Shown here: positions 24,811-33,630 of the stretch, one piece after another | How positions within the stretch are numbered: the first letter of the stretch is position 1 | Layout of the letters: each line of letters opens with the position of its first letter | DNA from: Oscillospiraceae bacterium | Lineage (GTDB): Bacteria; Bacillota; Clostridia; Oscillospirales; SIG519 | NCBI GenBank assembly: GCA_015067255.1 | Contig: SVMS01000002.1 | Location: 1-64,000, forward strand | Length of the DNA stretch: 64,000 bases | Direction: 5' to 3' | Program-made: the position numbers and the translations under genes | Notes under the pieces: model-generated | Told to the model about the DNA's origin: nothing | Database searches by the model: none | The model's input: the letters and a program-made list of their open reading frames with translations, nothing else

Positions 24811-26133
24811 ATGAATCTTCCTGAATATATAAAGCTTATTCTTCAAAGATTTGAAAAAAACAATATACCTGCATATGCAGTTGGCGGCTGTGTTCGTGAT
24901 ATGATTATGGGCAAAGAGCCAAACGATTACGATATAACTACACAGGCGCTTCCACAACAAATCAAAGAGCTTTTTTTCGATGTTCCCGTTATAGAAACAG
25001 GAATAAAGCACGGAACTGTTACTCTTTTATGGGAAAACAAGCCCGTAGAAATAACTACCTATCGGATAGACGGAAAGTATCTTAATAACAGACGTCCCGA
25101 AAACGTTGAGTTTACCTTGGATTTAAAGGACGATTTATGTCGCAGGGATTTTACAATAAATGCTATGGCATACAGTCTTGACGGAAAGCTTATTGATTTA
25201 TTCGGCGGAAAACAGGACATTGAAAATAAAATTATAAAATGTGTCGGAGAGCCCGATAAACGCTTTGAAGAAGATGCTTTGCGAATTTTAAGAGCCCTTC
25301 GTTTTGCAAGCACTCTCGGTTTTGAAACAGATAAAAAAACAGCGGACAGTATTTTAAAAAACTATCCACTGCTTAAAAATATTTCTGCCGAAAGAATTTT
25401 TAGCGAGTTCAAAAAAATTCTATGCGGGAAAAATGTTAAAAATATTCTATTACAATTTTCAGATGTATTTGCTGAGATTATCCCTCAGGTAAAGGAAAGC
25501 ATAGGCTTTTTACAAAATAATCCCCATCATATTTACGATGTTTACACACACAGCGCTTACGTAGTGGAAAACTCACCGCCCGATGAAATCTCAAGGCTAA
25601 GCGCTTTTTTTCACGATATAGGAAAGCCCTTTTGCTACACAGAGGACCAAATCGGTACGGGACATTTTCACGGCCACGCCAAAATAAGCAAGGAGCTTTG
25701 CAATAAAGCTTTAAATGCGCTTAAAGCAGATAATAAAACAAAAGCTTTGGTTTGTCAGATAGTAGAAAACCACGATTATCAGATTATTCCCGAAGAAAAA
25801 TATGTACGCCGATTTTTAGCTAAAAATAACTATGAACAGTCAATGCGTATTTTAGCTTTAAAAAGAGCAGAAAGCTTTTCAAAAGCTGTTTTAGATGATG
25901 ATAGGTCAAAATATGTAGACACTATTGAGGCTTTAATTGAAAAAATAGTAGCTCAAGAGGACTGTTTAAATCTTAAAGCTCTGAAGATAAACGGACATGA
26001 CCTTATTGAAAACAATATCAAAGGCAAAAAAATCGGACAAACTCTTAATCTTCTTTTAAAGCTTGTTATAGACAAAGAAATAGAAAACGAAAAAGAAGCA
26101 CTTTTAAACAAAGCAAAACAACTCAATAGCTAA
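24811..26133 (+). CDS. cca: CCA-adding tRNA nucleotidyltransferase
   Basis: A 440-aa class II nucleotidyltransferase that adds or repairs the 3' CCA of tRNA. The head domain shows YAVGGCVRDMIMGKEPNDYD (GGxVRD and DxD metal motif) and CRRDFTINAMAY. The RNA/ATP-binding motif is EEDALRILRALRFA. An HD domain follows (LSAFFHDIGKPFCY and later VENHDYQI). Length is usual for the Gram-positive family with a C-terminal HD domain. The ATG follows AAAGGAG. The gene is divergent from the lysis cassette and its promoter is not obvious. Confidence 0.95.
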   Translation: MNLPEYIKLILQRFEKNNIPAYAVGGCVRDMIMGKEPNDYDITTQALPQQIKELFFDVPVIETGIKHGTVTLLWENKPVEITTYRIDGKYLNNRRPENVEFTLDLKDDLCRRDFTINAMAYSLDGKLIDLFGGKQDIENKIIKCVGEPDKRFEEDALRILRALRFASTLGFETDKKTADSILKNYPLLKNISAERIFSEFKKILCGKNVKNILLQFSDVFAEIIPQVKESIGFLQNNPHHIYDVYTHSAYVVENSPPDEISRLSAFFHDIGKPFCYTEDQIGTGHFHGHAKISKELCNKALNALKADNKTKALVCQIVENHDYQIIPEEKYVRRFLAKNNYEQSMRILALKRAESFSKAVLDDDRSKYVDTIEALIEKIVAQEDCLNLKALKINGHDLIENNIKGKKIGQTLNLLLKLVIDKEIENEKEALLNKAKQLNS

Positions 26134-26150
26134 AAAACTGCCGCAAGCTA

Positions 26151-26181
26151 TGGCGTAATGTCCTTAATGGACATTACGCCA
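26151..26181 (+). terminator. Strong hairpin at the head of array C
   Basis: TGGCGTAATGTCC (26151-26163) pairs perfectly with GGACATTACGCCA (26169-26181), 18 nt after the cca stop codon. There is no T tract, so it may act as an RNA end-stabiliser rather than a classical terminator. Confidence 0.5.
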
Positions 26182-26183
26182 AC

Positions 26184-26351
26184 TCTATTCGCCTACGGCG
26201 AGTGATATTGCTATGCAGTGATATTCGGCTTACAGCCGAGTGATATTTGCTTCGCAAGTTTTGTTGGCGAATAGAATATCACTAAACCCATAGGGTTTAA
26301 TATCACTTTCACAATGTGAAAATATCACGCTGACGGCAGTCAGCATATCAC
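26184..26351. repeat. Hairpin array C (linker GTGATATT / AATATCAC)
   Basis: Left linkers GTGATATT lie at 26202-26209, 26218-26225 and 26240-26247. Right linkers AATATCAC lie at 26275-26282, 26299-26306 and 26321-26328, with a last variant at 26344-26351. Hairpins include CGGC-ttaca-GCCG, AAACCC-ata-GGGTTT, TTTCAC-aat-GTGAAA and GCTGAC-ggca-GTCAGC. TCTATTCGCC at the left end can pair with GGCGAATAGA in the middle. More small hairpins (TGGGC-tact-GCCCA, ATTTGT-acgc-ACAAAT) continue to about 26480. No gene is seen between cca and the small ORF at 26515. Confidence 0.8.
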
Positions 26352-26352
26352 T

Positions 26353-26412
26353 TAACAGACAAAAAGAAAGAGAAGATTTCAGATAAACGAATCTTCTCTT
26401 TTCTGCTGTTAG
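26353..26412. terminator. Long hairpin closing array C
   Basis: AAAGAGAAGATT (26367-26378) pairs with AATCTTCTCTTT (26390-26401), extended outward by TAACAG/CTGTTA. It lies between convergent genes and could terminate either strand. Confidence 0.65.
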
Positions 26413-26514
26413 TGGGTTTGGGCTACTGCCCATCTGCATTTGTACGCACAAATACGATGCTGGTTCTTAACAAGAATCCAAACAATTTTTAAATTCTCCG
26501 TCAAGAACAACACT

Positions 26515-26676
26515 CTATTGCGACAGTTTTTTTCTTGATATTTTCTCAAAAATTTTATCTTTAATAAGTGAAGCAGCTGCAGTAATTTTTTCAATATAAA
26601 CACAGCACAAAACAATAGCAGCTATAATGCTTGCGATACTTCCTATCATAACAATAAATTTAAATGCTTTATTCAT
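26515..26676 (-). CDS. Small single-span membrane protein (53 aa)
   Basis: A short minus-strand ORF with good signals: promoter TTGACA/TATAAT at 26740-26713, Shine-Dalgarno AGGAG, and ATG at 26676. The 53-aa product begins MNKAFKFIVMIGSIASIIAA, has one transmembrane helix (about residues 7-27) and a basic amphipathic C-terminus (LIKDKIFEKISRKKLSQ). It looks like a small membrane regulatory or structural protein. I do not recognise the family. It is transcribed towards the array C region. Confidence 0.6.
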   Translation of the reverse strand: MNKAFKFIVMIGSIASIIAAIVLCCVYIEKITAAASLIKDKIFEKISRKKLSQ

Positions 26677-26712
26677 ATTTTTCTCCTAATATTTATTAAA
26701 TTATTACTTTTG

Positions 26713-26740
26713 ATTATACATAGTTTATCGTTTCTGTCAA
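26713..26740 (-). promoter_or_regulatory. Promoter of the 53-aa membrane protein gene
   Basis: On the minus strand TTGACA (26740-26735), 16 bp, TATAAT (26718-26713). Confidence 0.75.
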
Positions 26741-26778
26741 GAAAAATAAAAAAATTTAATGCTGTTTTTTTGAATTTA

Positions 26779-26807
26779 TTGACTATTTTATTATTTTTTG
26801 GTATACT
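26779..26807 (+). promoter_or_regulatory. Promoter of the decarboxylase operon
   Basis: TTGACT (26779-26784), 17 bp, TATACT (26802-26807), about 50 bp before the first start codon. Confidence 0.75.
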
Positions 26808-26855
26808 ATATATTGAAATTTTGGTATTTTTTCAAGAGAGGATAAAATCGAAAAA

Positions 26856-28238
26856 ATGAAACAGATAAAATTTACTGAAACTCTTTTAAGAGATGCAAAC
26901 CAATCCCTTATTGCAACCCGTATGCCCTTTTCTGATTTCGAAGCGATGCTTGACGATATTGAAAAAGCAGGTTATTATTCTGTTGAGTGTTGGGGCGGTG
27001 CAACTTTCGATTCCTGCTTGCGCTATCTTGATGAAGACCCTTGGGAGAGACTTCGCAAAATAAAATCACATCTTAAAACTCCTAAGCTTCAGATGCTTCT
27101 CAGAGGTCAAAATCTTTTAGGTTACAAGCATTATCCCGATGACGTGGTAAGAATGTTTGTTGCTAAGGCAATTGAAAACGGTATTGATATTATAAGAATT
27201 TTCGATGCGTTGAACGACCTTCGCAATATTGAAATTTCCGTTGATGAAACAATAAAAAGAGGCGGTCACGCTCAAGGTACTATCGTTTATACCTTAAGTC
27301 CTATTCACAATCTTGAAGCATATGTTAAATTGGGTAAAGACCTTGAAAATATGGGGGTTTCCTCTGTCTGCATCAAAGATATGGCAGGAATTATGAGCCC
27401 TCAGGAAGCCTATGACCTTGTCAGTGCCCTTAAAGAAACAATAAAATTACCAATCGTTCTTCACACTCATTCAACAACAGGTCTTGCTTCTATGACATAC
27501 CTTAAAGCTGCCGAGGCAGGCGTAGATGTTATAGATACTGCTATCTGTTCTATGAGTGGCGGCACAAGTCAGCCCGGTACCGAAACTCTTGATTATGTTT
27601 TACGTCAGATGGGCTTTGAAACAGGTCTTGATACAGCTGTTTTGAAGAGCATTAACGATAAGGTTAAGCCTGTAAGAAATGCATTTCTTGAAGAGGGCAA
27701 GTTAGACCCGTTGGTTCTTACTACCGATTCCGATGCTCTCAGCTATCAGATTCCAGGAGGTATGCTTTCAAACCTTATTGCTCAGCTTAAAGCTCAGAAC
27801 GCTATGGATAAGCTTCCTCTTGTTCTTGAAGAAACCCCCAGAGTCCGTAAGGATTTGGGATATCCTCCCCTTGTAACTCCTATGTCTCAGATGGTAGGCG
27901 TTCAAGCCGCTACAAACGTACTTGTAGGTCAGAGATATAAAAACGTAGGTAAAGAGGTCAAAGCATATATCAAGGGTGAATACGGCAAAGCTCCCGGAGA
28001 AATCAACCCCGAGCTTATAAAGCTTGTTTTAGGCGACGAAAAGCCTATTGAAGAAAGATTTGCTAAAACCCTTCCCCCTGCTTTTGAAGAAACCAAGGAA
28101 AAGCTTAAAGGAATCGCTCAGAATGATGAAGATGTTCTCTCTTATATTGCATTCCCCGAGGTTGCTATGAAATTCTTTGAAAACAGAGAAAACAAACGTC
28201 AAATCAAAGTAAACTATACAATAAAACGAATAGATTAG
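26856..28238 (+). CDS. oadA: Oxaloacetate decarboxylase alpha subunit (carboxyltransferase), no biotin domain
   Basis: A 460-aa carboxyltransferase of the pyruvate carboxylase/transcarboxylase 5S type. RDANQSLIATRM opens the TIM barrel and supplies a metal-binding Asp. CIKDMAG holds the carboxylated Lys and VLHTHSTTGLA the metal-binding His pair. It moves CO2 from oxaloacetate to biotin on the carrier. Many OadA proteins continue into a biotinyl domain at about 590 aa. Here the protein ends after the PYC_OADA region and the biotin domain is a separate gene (28597). It is the first of four tightly spaced genes that together form a Na+-pumping decarboxylase. Confidence 0.88.
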   Translation: MKQIKFTETLLRDANQSLIATRMPFSDFEAMLDDIEKAGYYSVECWGGATFDSCLRYLDEDPWERLRKIKSHLKTPKLQMLLRGQNLLGYKHYPDDVVRMFVAKAIENGIDIIRIFDALNDLRNIEISVDETIKRGGHAQGTIVYTLSPIHNLEAYVKLGKDLENMGVSSVCIKDMAGIMSPQEAYDLVSALKETIKLPIVLHTHSTTGLASMTYLKAAEAGVDVIDTAICSMSGGTSQPGTETLDYVLRQMGFETGLDTAVLKSINDKVKPVRNAFLEEGKLDPLVLTTDSDALSYQIPGGMLSNLIAQLKAQNAMDKLPLVLEETPRVRKDLGYPPLVTPMSQMVGVQAATNVLVGQRYKNVGKEVKAYIKGEYGKAPGEINPELIKLVLGDEKPIEERFAKTLPPAFEETKEKLKGIAQNDEDVLSYIAFPEVAMKFFENRENKRQIKVNYTIKRID

Positions 28239-28275
28239 TATCTGTTCAAATTCAAACAGTAAAGGAATGAACGCT

Positions 28276-28584
28276 TTGGATATCAGTCAAATTCTTTTAA
28301 TAAGTCTTATAGGCTTTTTGCTTGTTATAGTTGTTCTTGCTGTAATAGCACTTGTTGTAATGGCAATTTCTAAGCTTATACAGCTTTTTCAAAAAGAAGA
28401 AGCCAAACCCATTAAGCCGGTGGATTCTCAGCCCGTTGTTGATACCGGCTTGTCAGCAGGTCAGCTTAAGCTTCTGGATACCGATGAAAAAACTGCTGCT
28501 ATTATAATGGCAATAGTAAGCGATCAGACAGGTATTCCCCTATCACGCCTTGTATTTAAATCAATTAAGCTTTTAAAAGATTAA
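28276..28584 (+). CDS. Decarboxylase small membrane subunit (OadG-like)
   Basis: A 102-aa protein with one long N-terminal transmembrane helix (ILLISLIGFLLVIVVLAVIA), a Pro/Glu-rich linker, and a C-terminal helix with AAIIMAIVSDQTGIPLSRLV, a tail typical of Firmicutes OadG/gamma-like subunits. It should anchor the cytoplasmic alpha subunit and carrier to the membrane pump. An ATG at 28267 directly abuts the AAAGGA site, so the TTG at 28276, nine bases downstream of that site, is the more plausible start. Confidence 0.75.
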   Translation: MDISQILLISLIGFLLVIVVLAVIALVVMAISKLIQLFQKEEAKPIKPVDSQPVVDTGLSAGQLKLLDTDEKTAAIIMAIVSDQTGIPLSRLVFKSIKLLKD

Positions 28585-28596
28585 GGAGTAATAGAT

Positions 28597-28974
28597 ATGA
28601 AATATATAGTTAATTTAAACGGAAAAAAATATGAAGTAGAGGTTGAAGAAGGCAGCGCTACTCTTCTAAGCGTTTCAGATGCGCCTGCAGCTGTTGCTCC
28701 TGCTGCTCCTGTTCCCTCTGCACCTGCCGCAGCACCTGTTGCTCCTGTAAATGTAGGCAGCGGTACTCCTGTACTTGCTCCTCTGACAGGCTCTGTACTT
28801 AATATTGCTGTTTCAAACGGCGCAAAGGTTAAAGCAGGAGATTTGCTTCTTATAATAGAAGCTATGAAAATGGAAAATGAAATCGTTGCTCCTGTTGACG
28901 GTACAGTTACTCAGATTGCTGTTACTAAAGGTGCTCAGGTAAATACAGACGACCTTCTCGTAGTTATAGGTTAA
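28597..28974 (+). CDS. Biotin carboxyl carrier protein of the decarboxylase
   Basis: A 125-aa protein. A short N-terminal strand segment (MKYIVNLNGKKYEVEVEEGS) is followed by an Ala/Pro-rich flexible linker (about 30-55) and then a biotinyl domain with the biotin attachment motif IIEAMKMEN (Lys about 89) and the second-half GTVTQIAVTKGAQV. It carries the carboxyl group from the alpha subunit to the beta subunit for decarboxylation. The linker should allow swinging between the two sites. The ATG follows AAGGAG. Confidence 0.92.
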   Translation: MKYIVNLNGKKYEVEVEEGSATLLSVSDAPAAVAPAAPVPSAPAAAPVAPVNVGSGTPVLAPLTGSVLNIAVSNGAKVKAGDLLLIIEAMKMENEIVAPVDGTVTQIAVTKGAQVNTDDLLVVIG

Positions 28975-28987
28975 GGGAGGATTTAAA

Positions 28988-30163
28988 ATGTCTATTTTAG
29001 AAGTTCTCTCTAAGCTATGGATAGATTCCGGTTTTGCAAGTCTTACGTGGCAAGCGGGAGCTATGATTATCATTTCTCTTGTTCTTATTTATCTTGCCAT
29101 TGTTAAAAAATTTGAGCCGTTACTGCTTTTGCCTATTGCTTTTGGTATGCTTTTAGCTAATCTTCCTATCTCGGGCGTTTACCATCCCGAGCTTTTCCAA
29201 GCTGTGGAAGGACATATAAATTATTCAAGAATTTTGTCCGAAGGCGGACTGTTGGATTTCCTTTATTTAGGTGTTAAATTGGGAATTTATCCGTCGCTTA
29301 TATTTATGGGTGTCGGCGCTATGACTGATTTCGGACCGTTGCTTTCCCGCCCTTCAAGTCTGCTTTTAGGCGGTGCGGCACAGCTTGGTATTTACACAGC
29401 TCTTTTATTGGCAACACTATTCGGGTTTGACAATTTAGCGGCTGCATCTATTGCAATTATCGGAGGTGCTGACGGTCCTACTGCTATTTATCTCACATCA
29501 AAGCTTAAGCCCGAAATACTGCCTGCTATTGCAATAGCCGCATATTCTTATATGGCTCTTATCCCTATTATTCAGCCCCCCATTATGCGACTTCTTACTA
29601 CAAAAAAGGAAAGAGAAATTGTTATGACAGAGGGACGAAAGGTTTCAAAAACCGAAAAAATCATATTCCCTATTGTTATAACTATTTTCTGCGTATTTTT
29701 ACTTCCTTCTGTAGCCCCTCTTATCGGTATGCTTATGCTGGGTAACCTTTTCAAAGAGTGCGGTGTTACAGACAGACTTTCTGATACAGCGCAAAATGCC
29801 CTTATGAATATTGTTACGATATTCCTCGGTGTTTCTGTAGGTGCTACCGCTGTTGGTGAAAAGTTCTTAGCTCTTGATACTATCCTTATTATTGTTTTGG
29901 GCTTGGTGGCTTTTGCCTTCTCAACTGTAGGCGGTGTATTATTCGGAAAGCTTATGTGCTTTATAACAAAAGGAAAAATCAATCCTCTTATCGGTGCCGC
30001 AGGTGTATCTGCTGTACCTATGGCAGCACGTGTTGCTCACAGAGAAGGACAAAAAGCAAATCCGAAAAACTTTTTGCTTATGCACGCTATGGGACCCAAT
30101 GTTGCAGGCGTTATAGGCTCTGCTGTTGCTGCAGGCTTCCTGTTAGCTGTATTTGGTAAGTAA
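28988..30163 (+). CDS. oadB: Na+-translocating decarboxylase beta subunit
   Basis: A 391-aa multi-pass membrane protein of the OadB/MmdB/GcdB family, which decarboxylates carboxybiotin and exports Na+. Diagnostic segments are FMGVGAMTDFGPLLSRPSSL, IIGGADGPTAIYLTSKL (Asp of the Na+ site) and GAAGVSAVPMAARVAHREGQ, followed by NPKNFLLMHAMGPNVAGVIG. Normal length. Being the last gene of the operon it completes a primary sodium pump that saves decarboxylation energy, as expected in a fermentative anaerobe. The ATG follows GGGAGG. Confidence 0.95.
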   Translation: MSILEVLSKLWIDSGFASLTWQAGAMIIISLVLIYLAIVKKFEPLLLLPIAFGMLLANLPISGVYHPELFQAVEGHINYSRILSEGGLLDFLYLGVKLGIYPSLIFMGVGAMTDFGPLLSRPSSLLLGGAAQLGIYTALLLATLFGFDNLAAASIAIIGGADGPTAIYLTSKLKPEILPAIAIAAYSYMALIPIIQPPIMRLLTTKKEREIVMTEGRKVSKTEKIIFPIVITIFCVFLLPSVAPLIGMLMLGNLFKECGVTDRLSDTAQNALMNIVTIFLGVSVGATAVGEKFLALDTILIIVLGLVAFAFSTVGGVLFGKLMCFITKGKINPLIGAAGVSAVPMAARVAHREGQKANPKNFLLMHAMGPNVAGVIGSAVAAGFLLAVFGK

Positions 30164-30173
30164 ATTTAAAAAC

Positions 30174-30200
30174 AATCGGGCGGAATTTTTCCGTCCGATT
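30174..30200 (+). terminator. Terminator of the decarboxylase operon
   Basis: AATCGGGCGG pairs with CCGTCCGATT (one G-U pair) across a T-rich loop, just after oadB. Confidence 0.75.
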
Positions 30201-30225
30201 ATTTAAGACATAAAAGGCTGAAAAA

Positions 30226-31140
30226 ATGAAAAGTAAAAACATAATAGCAAATATCGAATTTCTTCTTGCCGCTGCAATTTGGGGCTTTGCCTTTGTTGCA
30301 CAGAAAACAGTGTCAGAAACTATGAGCCCATTTTATTTTAACGCTGTGCGGTTTCTTTTGGGCAGTATATCTTTAATTCCTGTTATTCTTATTATTGATA
30401 TAATAAACAAAAACAAAGCAGCAAAAACAAAGTTTTATTATTATATCCTATTTGGATTTATCAGTGGACTTATACTGGCAATCGCCTCTTCGTTACAGCA
30501 AATCGGAATTAAAGACTCTACTGCAGGAAAAACAAGCTTTATAACAGGTCTTTATCTTGTTCTTGTTCCTATTCTAAGCATTTTTTTCAAGAACAAATCG
30601 GGCTTATTTTCATGGATTGCGATTATCCCCGGTGTTTCGGGACTTTATCTGCTTTGTGTAAATGAAAGCTTCACTTTTTCAAAAGGCGACCTTATAGTGT
30701 TATCAAGCACTGTTTTTTACGCTTTACATATTTTAGTTATAGATAGGTTTTCCAAAAAAATAAACCCTTTAAAATTATCTTGTATTCAGTTTGCTTTTTG
30801 CGGAATTTTCTGCTTTATTTTAAGCTTTATTTTAGAACAACCTAATTTTGAAATGATTAAAGCATCTGTTATACCGATTTTATACGGCGGTCTTATGTCG
30901 GTAGGAATAGCCTATACTTTACAAACCGTAGGACAGAAAAACGCAAATCCTACTCACGCCGCTTTTTTGCTCAGCACCGAATCTGTTTTTGGCGCTATCG
31001 GAGGTATTATTATTCTCAATGAGCGTATGACCTTTTCAAATATTTTAGGCTGTATTCTTATTTTTTCTGCAATAATTATTTCTCAGATACCTCTTATCTT
31101 TTCTAAAAATAAAATTGAACATACGGAGGCTTCCGAATGA
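30226..31140 (+). CDS. EamA/DMT-superfamily transporter
   Basis: A 304-aa membrane protein with ten hydrophobic segments in two EamA repeats. The starts FLLAAAIWGFAFVAQKTV and, in the second half, THAAFLLSTESVFGAIGGII are typical of the drug/metabolite exporter family. Substrate unknown; amino acid or metabolite efflux is common. The Shine-Dalgarno site is weak (AAAGGC). Its stop overlaps the start of the next transporter gene by 4 nt (ATGA), so they are probably translated together. Confidence 0.85.
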   Translation: MKSKNIIANIEFLLAAAIWGFAFVAQKTVSETMSPFYFNAVRFLLGSISLIPVILIIDIINKNKAAKTKFYYYILFGFISGLILAIASSLQQIGIKDSTAGKTSFITGLYLVLVPILSIFFKNKSGLFSWIAIIPGVSGLYLLCVNESFTFSKGDLIVLSSTVFYALHILVIDRFSKKINPLKLSCIQFAFCGIFCFILSFILEQPNFEMIKASVIPILYGGLMSVGIAYTLQTVGQKNANPTHAAFLLSTESVFGAIGGIIILNERMTFSNILGCILIFSAIIISQIPLIFSKNKIEHTEASE

Positions 31141-32060
31141 CATTAGCATTTACCGTTTTTATTCGAGTTTTCATTATGTTTTTGCTTTTGCTTGTTGGAA
31201 TTATTTCTTATAAGACAAAGCTTGTTGATGATAACGGAGTTAAGCAACTTACAAATATTCTTTTATATGTTGTAAACCCTGCAATTTTATTAAAAGCCTT
31301 TATAACAGATTTTACCCCCGAGCTTTTAAAAGGTCTTCTTATAGCCTTTGCTCTTGCTATTGTAGCTCATATTGTGGGAATACTTATAAACGCTGTCTTT
31401 TGGAGCTCTAAAAAAGAAAGCGTAGGTGTGCTGAGATTTGCCTCTATGTATTCCAACGCAGGCTTTATGGCAATTCCTCTTATATCGGGAGTTTACGGAA
31501 ATACAGGTGTTTTCTTTTCAAGCGCTTATCTTGTTATTTTTAATCTTTTTTCCTGGACACACGGTATTTCGTTGATAAACAAAAAGCAAAGCATAAAGCA
31601 ATCGCTTAAGAACTGCATAAATCCTGTTATTATTTCTATTATAATAGGACTTCCTATTTTCTTTTTTAAAATACCTATCTGGAATCCTATATATGTTTCA
31701 ATAGATTATGTAGCTCAAATCAACACTCCCCTTGCTATGATTATTGCAGGAATTTTTGTTATAAAAAGTGACATTTTAAGTGCGTTTAAAACCTTGAAGG
31801 TTTATAAATCAGCCTTGTTAAAGCTCTTTATTATCCCGCTTATTATGGCTGTAATTATGCATTTATTTAAGGTGCCGGAAACTATTGCAGTAACCTCTCT
31901 TATTGCGACTGCTTGTCCCACCGCTACAACGACTATTCTCTTTTCCGAAAAATTCGGAGCTGACAGCTCTTTAGCCGTAAAACTATACACCTTATCAACT
32001 CTTTCAAGCATAATTACTCTGCCTATCGTTATATGGATATATAAAATCTTACCGTTTTAA
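31137..32060 (+). CDS. AEC-family transporter (auxin efflux carrier-like)
   Basis: A 307-aa membrane carrier with about ten segments. The AEC hallmarks are the crossover motif LYVVNPAILLKAFI in the first half and the SNAGFMAIPLI motif, with the C-terminal LIATACPTATTTILFSEKFG. Bacterial members transport organic acids such as malate, or amino acids. Given the preceding decarboxylase operon a dicarboxylate substrate is attractive, but this is inference and a terminator lies between. The ATG lies within the end of the upstream DMT gene. Confidence 0.85.
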   Translation: MTLAFTVFIRVFIMFLLLLVGIISYKTKLVDDNGVKQLTNILLYVVNPAILLKAFITDFTPELLKGLLIAFALAIVAHIVGILINAVFWSSKKESVGVLRFASMYSNAGFMAIPLISGVYGNTGVFFSSAYLVIFNLFSWTHGISLINKKQSIKQSLKNCINPVIISIIIGLPIFFFKIPIWNPIYVSIDYVAQINTPLAMIIAGIFVIKSDILSAFKTLKVYKSALLKLFIIPLIMAVIMHLFKVPETIAVTSLIATACPTATTTILFSEKFGADSSLAVKLYTLSTLSSIITLPIVIWIYKILPF

Positions 32061-32078
32061 AAAAATTGCTCTCGAAAA

Positions 32079-32106
32079 GGCCAAGTACCCGTAAGGATAC
32101 TTGGCC
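32079..32106. terminator. Hairpin at the head of array D
   Basis: GGCCAAGTA (32079-32087) pairs with TACTTGGCC (32098-32106), 18 nt after the AEC transporter stop. There is no strong T tract on either side. Confidence 0.5.
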
Positions 32107-32216
32107 AGTTTTATTCGCCAAAGGCGAGTTATATTGCCTTTGGCAGTTTTAAGGCGAATAAAATATCACTAAAACAATAGGTTTTAATATCACTTTGCTA
32201 CAAGGCAAAATATCAC
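32107..32216. repeat. Hairpin array D (linker of the array C family)
   Basis: Left linker GTTATATT lies at 32128-32135. Right linkers AATATCAC lie at 32162-32169, 32186-32193 and 32209-32216. Hairpins are GCC-ttt-GGC, AAAAC-aatag-GTTTT and TTTG-ctacaagg-CAAA. TTTTATTCGCC on the left can pair with GGCGAATAAAA in the middle, as in array C. It lies between the 3' ends of convergent genes. Confidence 0.75.
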
Positions 32217-32241
32217 TTTTTTGAAATTAGTTAAAGAGTTT

Positions 32242-33528
<1,287 letters not shown>

Positions 33529-33551
33529 TTACCTCCGATTCATTTAAATAT

Positions 33552-33581
33552 ATTATATGTTTCTTTTATTTTAAAATTCAA
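33552..33581 (-). promoter_or_regulatory. Promoter of eno
   Basis: On the minus strand TTGAAT (33581-33576), 18 bp, TATAAT (33557-33552). Confidence 0.65.
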
Positions 33582-33593
33582 AGGTAAAGCATT

Positions 33594-33628
33594 AAAAAAC
33601 AGCTGAAATCAAATTTCAGCTGTTTTTT
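33594..33628 (-). terminator. Terminator downstream of the HtrA gene
   Basis: AAAAAACAGCTGAAAT pairs with ATTTCAGCTGTTTTTT. A/T tracts on both arms make it suitable for the minus-strand HtrA transcript. Confidence 0.85.
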
Positions 33629-33630
33629 TA

